Positions 25,738 to 33,895 of a stretch of 41,360 nt of DNA are shown piece after piece. Source of the stretch: Desulfoscipio geothermicus (GTDB lineage Bacteria > Bacillota > Desulfotomaculia > Desulfotomaculales > Desulfallaceae). The position numbers and the translations under genes are program-made. A model generated the notes under the pieces. The model saw only the letters and a list, made by a program, of their open reading frames with translations, searched no databases and had not been told where the DNA came from. Numbering within the stretch: position 1 is the stretch's first letter; the number at the start of each line of letters is the position of its first letter. Location of the stretch: NCBI GenBank assembly GCA_016841905.1, contig JAENYF010000028.1:1-41360 (forward strand). The letters run 5' to 3'.

Positions 25738-27030
25738 GTGAACGCACAACAAATGTTAAAAGAAAAAATGATTCCCACGGCAGAAGCGGCTAAGTTAATT
25801 AAGTCTGGTGACTTAATTTACACACCGTCGGCTTCTAATGAACCCGCTGATTTATGGGAGGCTATTGCTGACCGGGCGGAAGAATTGGAAGGTGTGCGAG
25901 TCAGGCAATTCTTGACCAGGCGCGCACACAGATATTTAGATCCATCTTTTGCTAAGCATCTTTTTGTAGAATCTATGTTTGTTACCGGGCCGATTAGAAA
26001 ACAGATCCATGAAGGCCATGCCACCTATATGCCTTGGAACTTCAGCGACATGCCTGCTATGGTCAGACAGAGTGGTTGTGACGTACTGATGATGGCAACT
26101 ACTCCAATGGATGAGTACGGCTATTTTTGTTATGGCTTAGGCTGTGACTATACTCCTGCTGCTGTTGAAGTTGCCAAGAAAATTATTGTGGAAGTTAACC
26201 CTAATATACCCTGGACTAATGGTTATAACAAAATCCACATATCCCAGGTGGATGCCGTTTGTGAGAGCAATGCACCGTTATTTGAGCTAGAACAACCTAC
26301 GATCTCGGCCATGGATGAAAAGATCGCTGCTCCGATCGCTGAGCGCATTCAAAACGGTTCCACACTTCAAGTAGGTATCGGCGGTATTCCTTCTGCGGTA
26401 TGTAAGTACATGGCATTCAAAAAAGATCTTGGTATGCATACTGAATTGGTCACTGACTATATTCAAGAAATGATGGAAAGCGGTTGCTTAAACGGGAGCA
26501 AAAAAACAATTCATAAGGGCAAGGTTATCGCTACTATCGTCGAGGGCACTAAGCATTGTTTCGATTATATCGCGAATCACCCGGCTATTGAATTCCACCC
26601 GGTGGATTATACAAATAATCCTTTCGTCATCGCTCAAAACTCTAAGCAGGTTAGTATCAACGGTACTATTGAGGTTGACTTATTTGGCCAGTGCTGCTCG
26701 GAATCTATGGGCCCCAAAGTTTATGGAGGTATTGGCGGCCAGCTTGACTTTGCCAGAGGCTGCACCATGTGTCCGGATGGCCAAGGGTTTATCGTTTTGA
26801 CTTCGACCACCAAGAATGATACCATCTCCAAGATTGTGCCCACTCTGACTCCTGGTGCTGTTGTATCCACCACCAGGACCCTGGTTGACCATGTCGTAAC
26901 TGAGTACGGTTGTGTTAGACTGCGTGATAAATCCATGCAGGAAAGGGCCAAGCTGCTGATCAGCGTTGCTCATCCTAACTTCCGGGATATGCTCACTTTC
27001 GAAGCCAAGAAAATGGGTCTGCTAGTTTAA
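25738..27030 (+). CDS. Acyl-CoA:carboxylate CoA-transferase, copy 1
   Basis: This belongs to the 4-hydroxybutyrate/butyryl-CoA:acetate CoA-transferase group, which moves CoA between an acyl-CoA and acetate or a similar acid. The catalytic Glu lies in INGTIEVDLFGQ and the CoA-binding motif in GGIGGQLDFARG. The GTG at 25738 is preferred: it lies nine bases after GGGAGG and aligns with the start of copy 2 (MNAQQM versus MNVQQM). ATG 25732 is very close to the ribosome site. The resulting 430 residues are most different from the other two copies, notably in the first 130 residues and around the Cys-containing GCTMCPDGQG. The exact acyl substrate cannot be read from sequence. Confidence 0.9.
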   Translation: MNAQQMLKEKMIPTAEAAKLIKSGDLIYTPSASNEPADLWEAIADRAEELEGVRVRQFLTRRAHRYLDPSFAKHLFVESMFVTGPIRKQIHEGHATYMPWNFSDMPAMVRQSGCDVLMMATTPMDEYGYFCYGLGCDYTPAAVEVAKKIIVEVNPNIPWTNGYNKIHISQVDAVCESNAPLFELEQPTISAMDEKIAAPIAERIQNGSTLQVGIGGIPSAVCKYMAFKKDLGMHTELVTDYIQEMMESGCLNGSKKTIHKGKVIATIVEGTKHCFDYIANHPAIEFHPVDYTNNPFVIAQNSKQVSINGTIEVDLFGQCCSESMGPKVYGGIGGQLDFARGCTMCPDGQGFIVLTSTTKNDTISKIVPTLTPGAVVSTTRTLVDHVVTEYGCVRLRDKSMQERAKLLISVAHPNFRDMLTFEAKKMGLLV

Positions 27031-27043
27031 TTAGTTAACACTC

Positions 27044-27073
27044 AAAGCGCCTCGTTTGGGGCGCTTTTATTTT
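27044..27073 (+). terminator. Terminator of CoA-transferase copy 1
   Basis: AAAGCGCC (27044-27051) pairs with GGCGCTTT (27060-27067), followed by a T-rich end, 13 bases past the stop. The same hairpin recurs after copies 2 and 3. Confidence 0.88.
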
Positions 27074-27203
27074 GTTCCGGGGAAAAAGCATACTTTTAAG
27101 TATACCCAAAGCCTGTCCCTTTTGGTACACAGTGGCAATTTTTGTATGCAACAATTAACAAAGCTGTTAACATGTATATTCCTACTGTTAACGCCTAAAA
27201 TTA

Positions 27204-27242
27204 GACCGTTTAGCAACTTTAGCTAAATGGTCATTGTTTTTT
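27204..27242 (+). terminator. Second hairpin with T run, before CoA-transferase copy 2
   Basis: GACCGTTTAGC (27204-27214) pairs with GCTAAATGGTC (27222-27232) with one G-T pair, followed by ATTG and six T. It sits between the copy 1 terminator and the copy 2 start with no gene before it, so it may terminate a small RNA, serve as a back-up terminator, or attenuate copy 2. The position of the copy 2 promoter decides between these. Confidence 0.65.
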
Positions 27243-27300
27243 GATTTCCTTTATTATATCATATAATTAACTACTTTCAGAATATTGTTAATAGTGAGTC

Positions 27301-27336
27301 GAAAGGTGGCGATTTTTCGGGAAAGATGGCGATTCG
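27301..27336. repeat. Two 20-base-period direct repeats, possible insertion sequence remnant
   Basis: GAAAGGTGGCGATTTTTCGG (27301-27320) is followed directly by GAAAGATGGCGATTCG (27321-27336). Repeated GGTGGCGAT units of about 20 bases recall the ends of IS21-family elements, from memory of such ends and not from a search. No transposase is nearby. Copy 3 has the related AAGAAAGGTGGGAAAA at the matching place, so the motif may instead be part of the shared leader. Confidence 0.4.
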
Positions 27337-27348
27337 TGTAGACAAGTT

Positions 27349-27371
27349 TTAAGTGGTGTAAAATCACTTAA
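27349..27371. promoter_or_regulatory. Inverted repeat before CoA-transferase copy 2
   Basis: TTAAGTG (27349-27355) and CACTTAA (27365-27371) flank nine bases that include GTAAAAT. The centre could be a -10 region, which would make this an operator overlapping a promoter about 40 bases before the start. Copy 3 keeps only the TTAAGTG half. Confidence 0.4.
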
Positions 27372-27412
27372 TAAACTTAAATTATTTCAATAGATAAAAG
27401 GGAGGTAAATTA

Positions 27413-28708
27413 ATGAACGTACAGCAAATGTATAAGGACAAGCTGTTTTCCCCAGCCGAAGCAGCAAAGGCAGTTAAGTCTGGTGACATGATTTACACAC
27501 CTTCGGAAGCTAATGAACCTACTCTTATATGGGAAGCTTTAGCTGATAGGAAGGAAGAATTAGAAGGTGTGAGAGTTAGGCAATTCCTGACTAGGCGCAA
27601 GCACAGATATGTAGATGAGTCTTTTGCTCCGCATATGTTCATAGAATCTCTTTTTGTTACCACACCAATCAGAAAGATGGTTCACGATGGCTATGCCACC
27701 TATCTGCCCTGGAACTTCAGCGACATGCCCGCCTTGATCAGGCAGGGTGGCTGTGACGTATTGATGTGTGCTGTTACTCCAATGGATGAACATGGTTATT
27801 TTTGTTATGGTTTAGGCTGCGACTATACCCCAGCTGCTGTTGAAGTTGCAAAAACAATTATCGTGGAAGTTAACCCTAATATACCCTGGACTAATGGTTA
27901 TAACAAAATCCACATTTCCCAGGTGAGTCATATTATTGAGGCTAATGATGTGCCGATATTTGAACTGGAACAGCCGACGATATCAGCCATGGATGAAAAG
28001 ATTGCTGCCCCAATCGCTGAGCGTATTACGGACGGTTCCACGCTTCAAGTAGGTATAGGCGGTATCCCCGCTGCGGTATGCGGGTACATGCAACATAAAA
28101 AAGATCTTGGTATGCATACTGAACTTGTCACTGACTATATTAAAGATATGATGGAAAGCGGCTGCATGAACGGGAGCAAAAAATCAATTCATAAGGGCAA
28201 GGTTATCGCTACTATCGTCGAGGGCACCAAGCCATGTTTCGATTATATTGCCAATCACCCGGCTATTGAATTCCACCCGGTTGATTATACAAATAATCCT
28301 TTCGTCATCGCCCAAAACCATAAGCAGGTTAGTATCAATGGTACTATTGAGGTTGACTTATTTGGCCAGTGCTGCTCGGAAAGTATGGGTACTAGAATCT
28401 GGGGAGGAATTGGCGGCCAGCTGGACTTTGCCAGAGGCGTTACTATGAACCCAGAGGGTCAAGGGTTTATCGTTTTGACGTCTACTACGAAGAATGATAC
28501 CATTTCTAAGATTGTACCAACTTTGACTCCTGGTGCTGTTGTGTCCACCCCTAGGACCCTGGTTGACCATATCGTTACTGAGTACGGTTGTGTTAAATTG
28601 CGTGATAAATCCATGCAGGAAAGGGCCAAGCTGCTGATCAGCGTTGCCCATCCTAATTTCCGGGATATGCTTACTTTTGAAGCCAAGAAAATGGGTCTTC
28701 TCATTTAG
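27413..28708 (+). CDS. Acyl-CoA:carboxylate CoA-transferase, copy 2
   Basis: This 431-residue middle member of the array has the same catalytic features as copy 1: INGTIEVDLFGQ with the active Glu, GGIGGQLDFARG for CoA, and the C-terminal LLISVAHPNFRD. AAGGGAGG precedes the ATG at seven bases. It is a mosaic: bases 27620-27831 are identical to copy 3, whereas the following region is closer to copy 1 at silent sites. Such patches point to gene conversion between neighbours. The gene has its own leader and terminator, so the three copies could be expressed separately. Confidence 0.9.
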   Translation: MNVQQMYKDKLFSPAEAAKAVKSGDMIYTPSEANEPTLIWEALADRKEELEGVRVRQFLTRRKHRYVDESFAPHMFIESLFVTTPIRKMVHDGYATYLPWNFSDMPALIRQGGCDVLMCAVTPMDEHGYFCYGLGCDYTPAAVEVAKTIIVEVNPNIPWTNGYNKIHISQVSHIIEANDVPIFELEQPTISAMDEKIAAPIAERITDGSTLQVGIGGIPAAVCGYMQHKKDLGMHTELVTDYIKDMMESGCMNGSKKSIHKGKVIATIVEGTKPCFDYIANHPAIEFHPVDYTNNPFVIAQNHKQVSINGTIEVDLFGQCCSESMGTRIWGGIGGQLDFARGVTMNPEGQGFIVLTSTTKNDTISKIVPTLTPGAVVSTPRTLVDHIVTEYGCVKLRDKSMQERAKLLISVAHPNFRDMLTFEAKKMGLLI

Positions 28709-28720
28709 TTAAAAAAGCGG

Positions 28721-28749
28721 AAAGCGCCTCGTTTGAGGCGCTTTTTTTT
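28721..28749 (+). terminator. Terminator of CoA-transferase copy 2
   Basis: AAAGCGCCTC (28721-28730) and GAGGCGCTTT (28735-28744) form a ten-base stem with a GTTT loop, followed by more T to 28749. It is the strongest of the three related terminators. Confidence 0.92.
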
Positions 28750-28938
28750 AGGCAGTTTCTGGGTTGAAGGTAAAAATGGGACGTTTTATTTTTCATCAAT
28801 ATGTCCTTCTTTGAGTATCCCATACATAATTTATAAATTTCTGAATATTATTAATTATAAATCAAGAAAGGTGGGAAAATTTACTTATTAAGTGATTGTT
28901 AAGCAAACTAATAGGTAAGGTAAAAGGGAGGTATATAT

Positions 28939-30237
28939 ATGATGAACGTACAAGAAATGTATCGTAATAAGCTGACTACCCCGGAGATAGCAGCTAAATC
29001 AGTAAAGTCTGGTGACATGATTTACACGCCTTCGGAAGCTAATGAACCCACTCTTATATGGGAGGCTTTAGCCGATAGGAAGGAAGAATTAGAAGGTGTG
29101 AGAGTTAGGCAATTCTTGACTAGGCGCAAGCACAGATATGTAGATCCATCTTTTGCTCCGCATATGTTCATAGAATCTCTTTTTGTTACCACACCAATCA
29201 GAAAGATGGTTCACGATGGCTATGCCACCTATCTGCCCTGGAACTTCAGCGACATGCCCGCCTTGATCAGGCAGGGTGGCTGTGACGTATTGATGTGTGC
29301 TGTTACTCCAATGGATGAACATGGTTATTTTTGTTATGGTTTAGGCTGCGACTATACCCCGGCTTGCGTTGAAGTGGCCAAGACATTAATTGTAGAAGTA
29401 AACCCTAATATACCTTGGACCAACGGTTATAACAAAATTCACATTTCTCAAGTGGATTATATTATTGAGGCTAATGATGTGCCGATATTTGAACTGGAAC
29501 AGCCCACCATCTCTTCATTGGACGAAAAAATCGCTGCCCCGATCGCTGAGCGCATTACCGATGGTTCGACGCTGCAGGTAGGTATAGGCGGAGTTCCCGC
29601 TGCGGTATGCGGGTACATGCAGCACAAAAAAGATCTTGGTATGCATACTGAACTTGTCACTGACTATATAAAAGATATGATGGAAAGCGGCTGCATGAAC
29701 GGGAGCAGAAAGTCCATTCATAAGGGCAAAGTAATTGCTACCATCGTTGAGGGCAAGAAGGCTTGCTTCGATTACATTGCCAATCACCCGGCTATTGAAT
29801 TCCACCCGGTGGATTACACTAACAATCCCTTCGTCATCGCGCAAAACTATAAGCAGGTCAGCATCAACAGCACCATCGAGGTTGACTTGTGGGGCCAGTG
29901 CTGCTCAGAAAACATTGGCACTAAAATCTGGGGCGGTATTGGCGGCCAGCTGGACTTTGCCAGAGGCGTCACTATGAACCCAGAGGGTCAAGGATTTATT
30001 GTTCTAAACTCGACGACCAAGAATGATACCATCTCCAAAATCGTGCCCGTTTTGAGTCCTGGTGCCGTAGTGTCTACCACTAGGACTCTGGTTGACCATA
30101 TCGTTACAGAGTACGGTTGTGTTAGACTGCGTGATAAATCCATGCAGGAAAGGGCCAAATTGCTGATTAGCGTTGCCCATCCTAATTTCCGGGATTGGCT
30201 GACATTTGAAGCTAAGAAAATGGGCTTGCTTATATAA
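28939..30237 (+). CDS. Acyl-CoA:carboxylate CoA-transferase, copy 3
   Basis: This last member of the array has 432 residues from the first of two adjacent ATGs (28939 and 28942), after AAGGGAGG. It keeps the active Glu but in a changed setting, INSTIEVDLWGQ instead of INGTIEVDLFGQ, together with CCSENIG for CCSESMG and FRDWLTF for FRDMLTF. Changes next to the catalytic residue could alter acyl preference, which is an inference. It is nearest to copy 2 overall. Downstream lies its terminator and then the convergent carB. Confidence 0.9.
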   Translation: MMNVQEMYRNKLTTPEIAAKSVKSGDMIYTPSEANEPTLIWEALADRKEELEGVRVRQFLTRRKHRYVDPSFAPHMFIESLFVTTPIRKMVHDGYATYLPWNFSDMPALIRQGGCDVLMCAVTPMDEHGYFCYGLGCDYTPACVEVAKTLIVEVNPNIPWTNGYNKIHISQVDYIIEANDVPIFELEQPTISSLDEKIAAPIAERITDGSTLQVGIGGVPAAVCGYMQHKKDLGMHTELVTDYIKDMMESGCMNGSRKSIHKGKVIATIVEGKKACFDYIANHPAIEFHPVDYTNNPFVIAQNYKQVSINSTIEVDLWGQCCSENIGTKIWGGIGGQLDFARGVTMNPEGQGFIVLNSTTKNDTISKIVPVLSPGAVVSTTRTLVDHIVTEYGCVRLRDKSMQERAKLLISVAHPNFRDWLTFEAKKMGLLI

Positions 30238-30276
30238 TCTAAATAGCTTAGCCAGCTAGTTAAATATAGATAGTGC

Positions 30277-30302
30277 AAAAGCGCCTCAACAGGGGCGCTT
30301 TT
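30277..30302 (+). terminator. Terminator of CoA-transferase copy 3
   Basis: AAAAGCGCC (30277-30285) pairs with GGCGCTTTT (30294-30302), the same core as the hairpins after copies 1 and 2 with a different loop. Confidence 0.85.
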
Positions 30303-30366
30303 ATCAGTCTGCGCTTAGCTGTAATGCCGCCGGGCGTATTTGTCATAGTAGCACCTTTCGGGGGTA

Positions 30367-30394
30367 ATCAAAAGGCATCTCGGTTTGAGATGCC
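30367..30394 (-). terminator. Terminator of carB
   Basis: On the minus strand GGCATCTC (30387-30394) pairs with GAGATGCC (30374-30381) and is followed by TTTTGATT, 16 bases past the carB stop. Confidence 0.82.
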
Positions 30395-30409
30395 CTTGCG
30401 CAAATTCCC

Positions 30410-33400
30410 TTATTTAATATCCGCATGATACTCCTGCAGTGATTTTAAATTAGCTTGGTTATTTTCTTTATAAGCCGCAATGCCCCTGGCACTGGCCAGA
30501 GCCGCTTCCATGGTGGTTATATACGGTACTTTATATTTAATGGCTGTCTTGCGGATATAGGAGTCGTCATGCTGGCTGTGTTTCCCGGATGGGGTGTTGA
30601 TCACCAGGTTAATCTCCTTATTTTTTATGCCGTCGGGGATGTTAGGTCGCCCTTGAGCTAATTTTTTAATTTCTTCGGAGGCAATCCCGTTGGCTTTAAG
30701 ATATTTGTGTGTGCCTTCTGTTGCTTTAATGCGAAAACCCAGCTGGGTAAACAACCTGGCCGTTTTCAAAGCTTCCGGCTTATCCTGGTCGGTGACGCTG
30801 ATCAGCACGGTGCCCGAAGTGGGCAATAAGGACTGGGTCGCCTCCTGTGCTTTGTAATAAGCTAATTCGAAGGAATCAGCGATGCCTAGCACTTCCCCTG
30901 TGGAGCGCATTTCCGGCCCCAGTAAGGGATCCACCTCCTGGAACATATTAAAGGGGAAAACCGCCTCTTTGACGCCAAAATGGGGGATATTTTTCCGGGT
31001 CAGGGTTTTCACAGGGGACTCTTTGCCGGTTTGGCCGGCCAGCATTATTTCCGTGGCAATCCTGGCCATCTGGATGTTGCAGACCTTGGAAACCAAAGGC
31101 ACGGTCCGTGAGGCCCGCGGGTTGGCTTCCAGCACATAAACCCGGTCATCGGCAATGGCGTACTGCATATTCATCAGTCCGACCACGTTCATTTCCTTAG
31201 CGATCTTTTGCGTGTATTCTACGATGGTTTCCACATGCTTGGCCGGGATGCTCACCGGCGGAATTACACAGGCGGAGTCCCCGGAGTGGATGCCGGCCAG
31301 TTCAATATGCTGCATGACTGTTGGTACAAAGGTTTCGGTGCCGTCTGCGATGGCATCGGCTTCCGATTCAATAGCATGAGCAAGGAAACGGTCAATTAAA
31401 ATCGGTCTTTCCGGAGTCACCTCCACCGCGGCTGCCAGGTAGTTGCGGAGCATTTCCTCATCGTAAACAACTTCCATTCCCCGGCCCCCTAATACATAAG
31501 AAGGGCGGACCATTAACGGATAACCAATTCGTTTGGCAATAGCCAGGGCTTCTTCCAGGGTCACCGCCATCCCGGATTCCGGCATGGGAATGTGCAGTTT
31601 CTCCATGATCTGGCGGAACCGGTCCCGGTCTTCGGCTAAATCTATAGTATCAGGGGTAGTGCCAAAAATATGCACCCCGGCTTCGGCCAGTTCACCGGCA
31701 ATATTTAAGGGTGTTTGCCCCCCGAACTGCACAATTACCCCCAGCGGCTTTTCCTTTTCGTAGATGCTCAGTACATCCTCCACTGTTAATGGCTCGAAGT
31801 ACAGCTTATCGGAGGTGTCATAATCGGTGGATACCGTTTCCGGGTTGCAGTTGACAATCACTGTTTCAAAGCCCATATCCCGCAGGGCAAAGGCTGCATG
31901 CACGCAGCAATAGTCAAACTCAATGCCCTGGCCGATGCGATTTGGACCGCCACCCAGGATCATAACCTTCGGCCGGTCGCTAGCGCTGGTTTGATCAGGA
32001 GCATTGTAGGTGGAGAAATAGTAAGCTGCGTTTTCGACACCACTTACCGGGACAGCCTCCCAGCCTTCCACCATCCCTAAGCCAGTGCGGTGCCGGCGAA
32101 TTTCCTGTTCGGGCAGCTGTAACAGCATGGCTAAATAACGGTCGGCAAAACCATCCTTTTTAGCCTGAATCAGCAATTCGCCGGGCAGGTGCCCATGCTT
32201 ATACTTAAGTATCTCCTCTTCCAGTATAACCAGTTCCTTCATTTGCTGGATAAACCAGGGCTTAATATGGGTCAGCCGGTGAAGCTGGTCGATATCTGCC
32301 CCCTTGCGCAGCGCTTCATACATAATAAACTGGCGTTCACTGGTGGGCTCAGCGATTAAGGCCAGTAACTCCTCCAGGGAGCACTGGTTGAAATTTTTCG
32401 CAAAGCCTAACCCGTAGCGGCCAATTTCCAGGGAGCGGATGGCCTTTTGCATAGCTTCTTTATAGTTTTTGCCGATGCTCATTACTTCACCGACGGCCCG
32501 CATCTGGGTTCCAAGTTTGTCCTGGGAACCGGGGAACTTTTCAAAAGCCCAGCGGGCAAATTTGATTACTACGTAATCGCCGGAAGGGGTGTATTTATCC
32601 AGAGTACCTTCCCGCCAGTAGGGAATTTCATCCAAGGTTAAGCCGGAAGCCAGCATGGATGAAATTAATGCGATGGGGAAGCCGGTGGCTTTGGAAGCAA
32701 GTGCCGAGGAACGGGAAGTGCGGGGGTTAATTTCAATAATTACCACCCGGTCGGTTTTCGGGTCATGGGCAAACTGGACATTGGTTCCGCCAATGACTTC
32801 AATGGCCTCTACAACCGCATAGGCATATTTTTGCAGGCGCTGTTGCAACTCCGGGCTTATGGTCAGCATGGGAGCTGCACAGAAGGAGTCGCCGGTATGC
32901 ACGCCCATGGGGTCGATGTTTTCGATAAAACACACCGTCAGCATTTGATTTTTAGCGTCCCGCACTACTTCCAGCTCAAGCTCCTCCCAGCCGAGCACGG
33001 ATTCCTCAACCAGGATTTGGCCCACCAAACTAGCAGCGATGCCCCTGTTGGCTACGGTTCTCAGCTCTTCAACATTATAAACCAGGCCGCCGCCGGTGCC
33101 TCCCATGGTGTAAGCAGGGCGGATCACCACCGGGTAGCCAAGCTCCTGGGCGATTTGCTCTGCTTCTTTTACACTATAGGCAGGTTTGCTGCTGGGCATT
33201 TCGATGCCCAGCCGGTTCATAGTTTCCTTAAAGGCAATGCGGTCCTCGCCGCGTTCAATAGCATCTATTTGCACGCCGATAACTTTGACATGGTATTGTT
33301 CTAAAACTCCATCCTTGGCTAGTTCAGAACACAGGTTTAAGGCCGACTGGCCGCCTAAATTGGGCAGCAGGGCGTCGGGCCGTTCTTTAGCGATAATGTC

Positions 33401-33625
33401 CGTCAATCTCTTGACATTTAGCGGCTCAATGTAAATTACATCGGCGATTTCCGGGTCGGTCATGATGGTAGCTGGGTTTGAATTGACTAAAACAACCTGG
33501 TAACCTAATTTCCTGAGTGATTTACAGGCTTGGGTTCCGGAATAATCAAATTCACAAGCTTGTCCAATGATGATTGGACCGGAGCCAATAATTAATATTT
33601 TGTTAATATCAGTCCGCTTTGGCAT
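30410..33625 (-). CDS. carB: Carbamoyl-phosphate synthase large subunit
   Basis: CarB makes carbamoyl phosphate for pyrimidines and arginine from bicarbonate, ATP and ammonia supplied by CarA. The 1071 residues match the full family length: two homologous ATP-grasp halves (GSGPIIIGQACEFDYSGTQA near the start and GGGPNRIGQGIEFDYCCVH near residue 560), each with its GGRG- or GGTGGG-type ATP motif, and a C-terminal MGS-like allosteric domain from about 940. GGAGGGG precedes the ATG. No carA or pyr gene is adjacent on either side, so it is an orphan large-subunit gene here. The last 20 residues are a polar tail. Confidence 0.97.
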   Translation of the reverse strand: MPKRTDINKILIIGSGPIIIGQACEFDYSGTQACKSLRKLGYQVVLVNSNPATIMTDPEIADVIYIEPLNVKRLTDIIAKERPDALLPNLGGQSALNLCSELAKDGVLEQYHVKVIGVQIDAIERGEDRIAFKETMNRLGIEMPSSKPAYSVKEAEQIAQELGYPVVIRPAYTMGGTGGGLVYNVEELRTVANRGIAASLVGQILVEESVLGWEELELEVVRDAKNQMLTVCFIENIDPMGVHTGDSFCAAPMLTISPELQQRLQKYAYAVVEAIEVIGGTNVQFAHDPKTDRVVIIEINPRTSRSSALASKATGFPIALISSMLASGLTLDEIPYWREGTLDKYTPSGDYVVIKFARWAFEKFPGSQDKLGTQMRAVGEVMSIGKNYKEAMQKAIRSLEIGRYGLGFAKNFNQCSLEELLALIAEPTSERQFIMYEALRKGADIDQLHRLTHIKPWFIQQMKELVILEEEILKYKHGHLPGELLIQAKKDGFADRYLAMLLQLPEQEIRRHRTGLGMVEGWEAVPVSGVENAAYYFSTYNAPDQTSASDRPKVMILGGGPNRIGQGIEFDYCCVHAAFALRDMGFETVIVNCNPETVSTDYDTSDKLYFEPLTVEDVLSIYEKEKPLGVIVQFGGQTPLNIAGELAEAGVHIFGTTPDTIDLAEDRDRFRQIMEKLHIPMPESGMAVTLEEALAIAKRIGYPLMVRPSYVLGGRGMEVVYDEEMLRNYLAAAVEVTPERPILIDRFLAHAIESEADAIADGTETFVPTVMQHIELAGIHSGDSACVIPPVSIPAKHVETIVEYTQKIAKEMNVVGLMNMQYAIADDRVYVLEANPRASRTVPLVSKVCNIQMARIATEIMLAGQTGKESPVKTLTRKNIPHFGVKEAVFPFNMFQEVDPLLGPEMRSTGEVLGIADSFELAYYKAQEATQSLLPTSGTVLISVTDQDKPEALKTARLFTQLGFRIKATEGTHKYLKANGIASEEIKKLAQGRPNIPDGIKNKEINLVINTPSGKHSQHDDSYIRKTAIKYKVPYITTMEAALASARGIAAYKENNQANLKSLQEYHADIK

Positions 33626-33723
33626 ATTTCCCCTCCTGTCTAAGAAGTCAGCAAGTAATTAGCCTGGTGATTTATGTTTGTTCCTTAGGATAAAAAACTT
33701 AGTTATCTTGGTTGCCATCGTTA

Positions 33724-33751
33724 ATTCTAGCATTTATATTATTAATTGAAA
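33724..33751 (-). promoter_or_regulatory. Candidate promoter for carB
   Basis: On the minus strand TTTCAA (33746-33751) and TAGAAT (33724-33729) are 16 bases apart, with TG one base before the -10 box (extended -10). The start would lie about 100 bases before carB. No PyrR-type attenuator was recognised in the leader. Confidence 0.45.
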
Positions 33752-33849
33752 AGCAATACTTAATGGTATCAGATTGGTGTACAGTTAAATAGTTTGAGCA
33801 ACTTATTCAAATTATTCATGTTAATGTGTTATGAGAGGAGTCATTAAAT

Positions 33850-33895
33850 AAACGCCGGCGCACAGGCCTGAGATTAGACCTGTGCGCCGGTGTTT
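33850..33895 (-). terminator. Very strong terminator of the stalk-domain gene
   Basis: Seventeen bases pair almost perfectly (33850-33866 with 33879-33895, core CGGCGCACAGG with CCTGTGCGCC) around a 12-base loop. The minus-strand side continues TTATTTAA. The stem base includes the stop codon of the stalk-domain gene. Confidence 0.88.

Larger units (their letters stand above)
25738..30237 (+). repeat. Tandem array of three CoA-transferase genes
   Basis: Three direct paralogues of about 1.3 kb are separated by 382 and 230 bases. By hand count copies 2 and 3 differ at about 30 of 431 residues; copy 1 differs more. Each is followed by a hairpin built on the same AAAGCGCC core, and the leaders of copies 2 and 3 also align (for example TTTCWGAATATTRTTAAT, with GGGAGG before the start). 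The duplicated unit therefore included regulatory DNA. Confidence 0.93.

Noticed and set aside
32765..33304. 179-residue plus-strand frame
   Set aside because: Antisense to carB, which is intact over this stretch.
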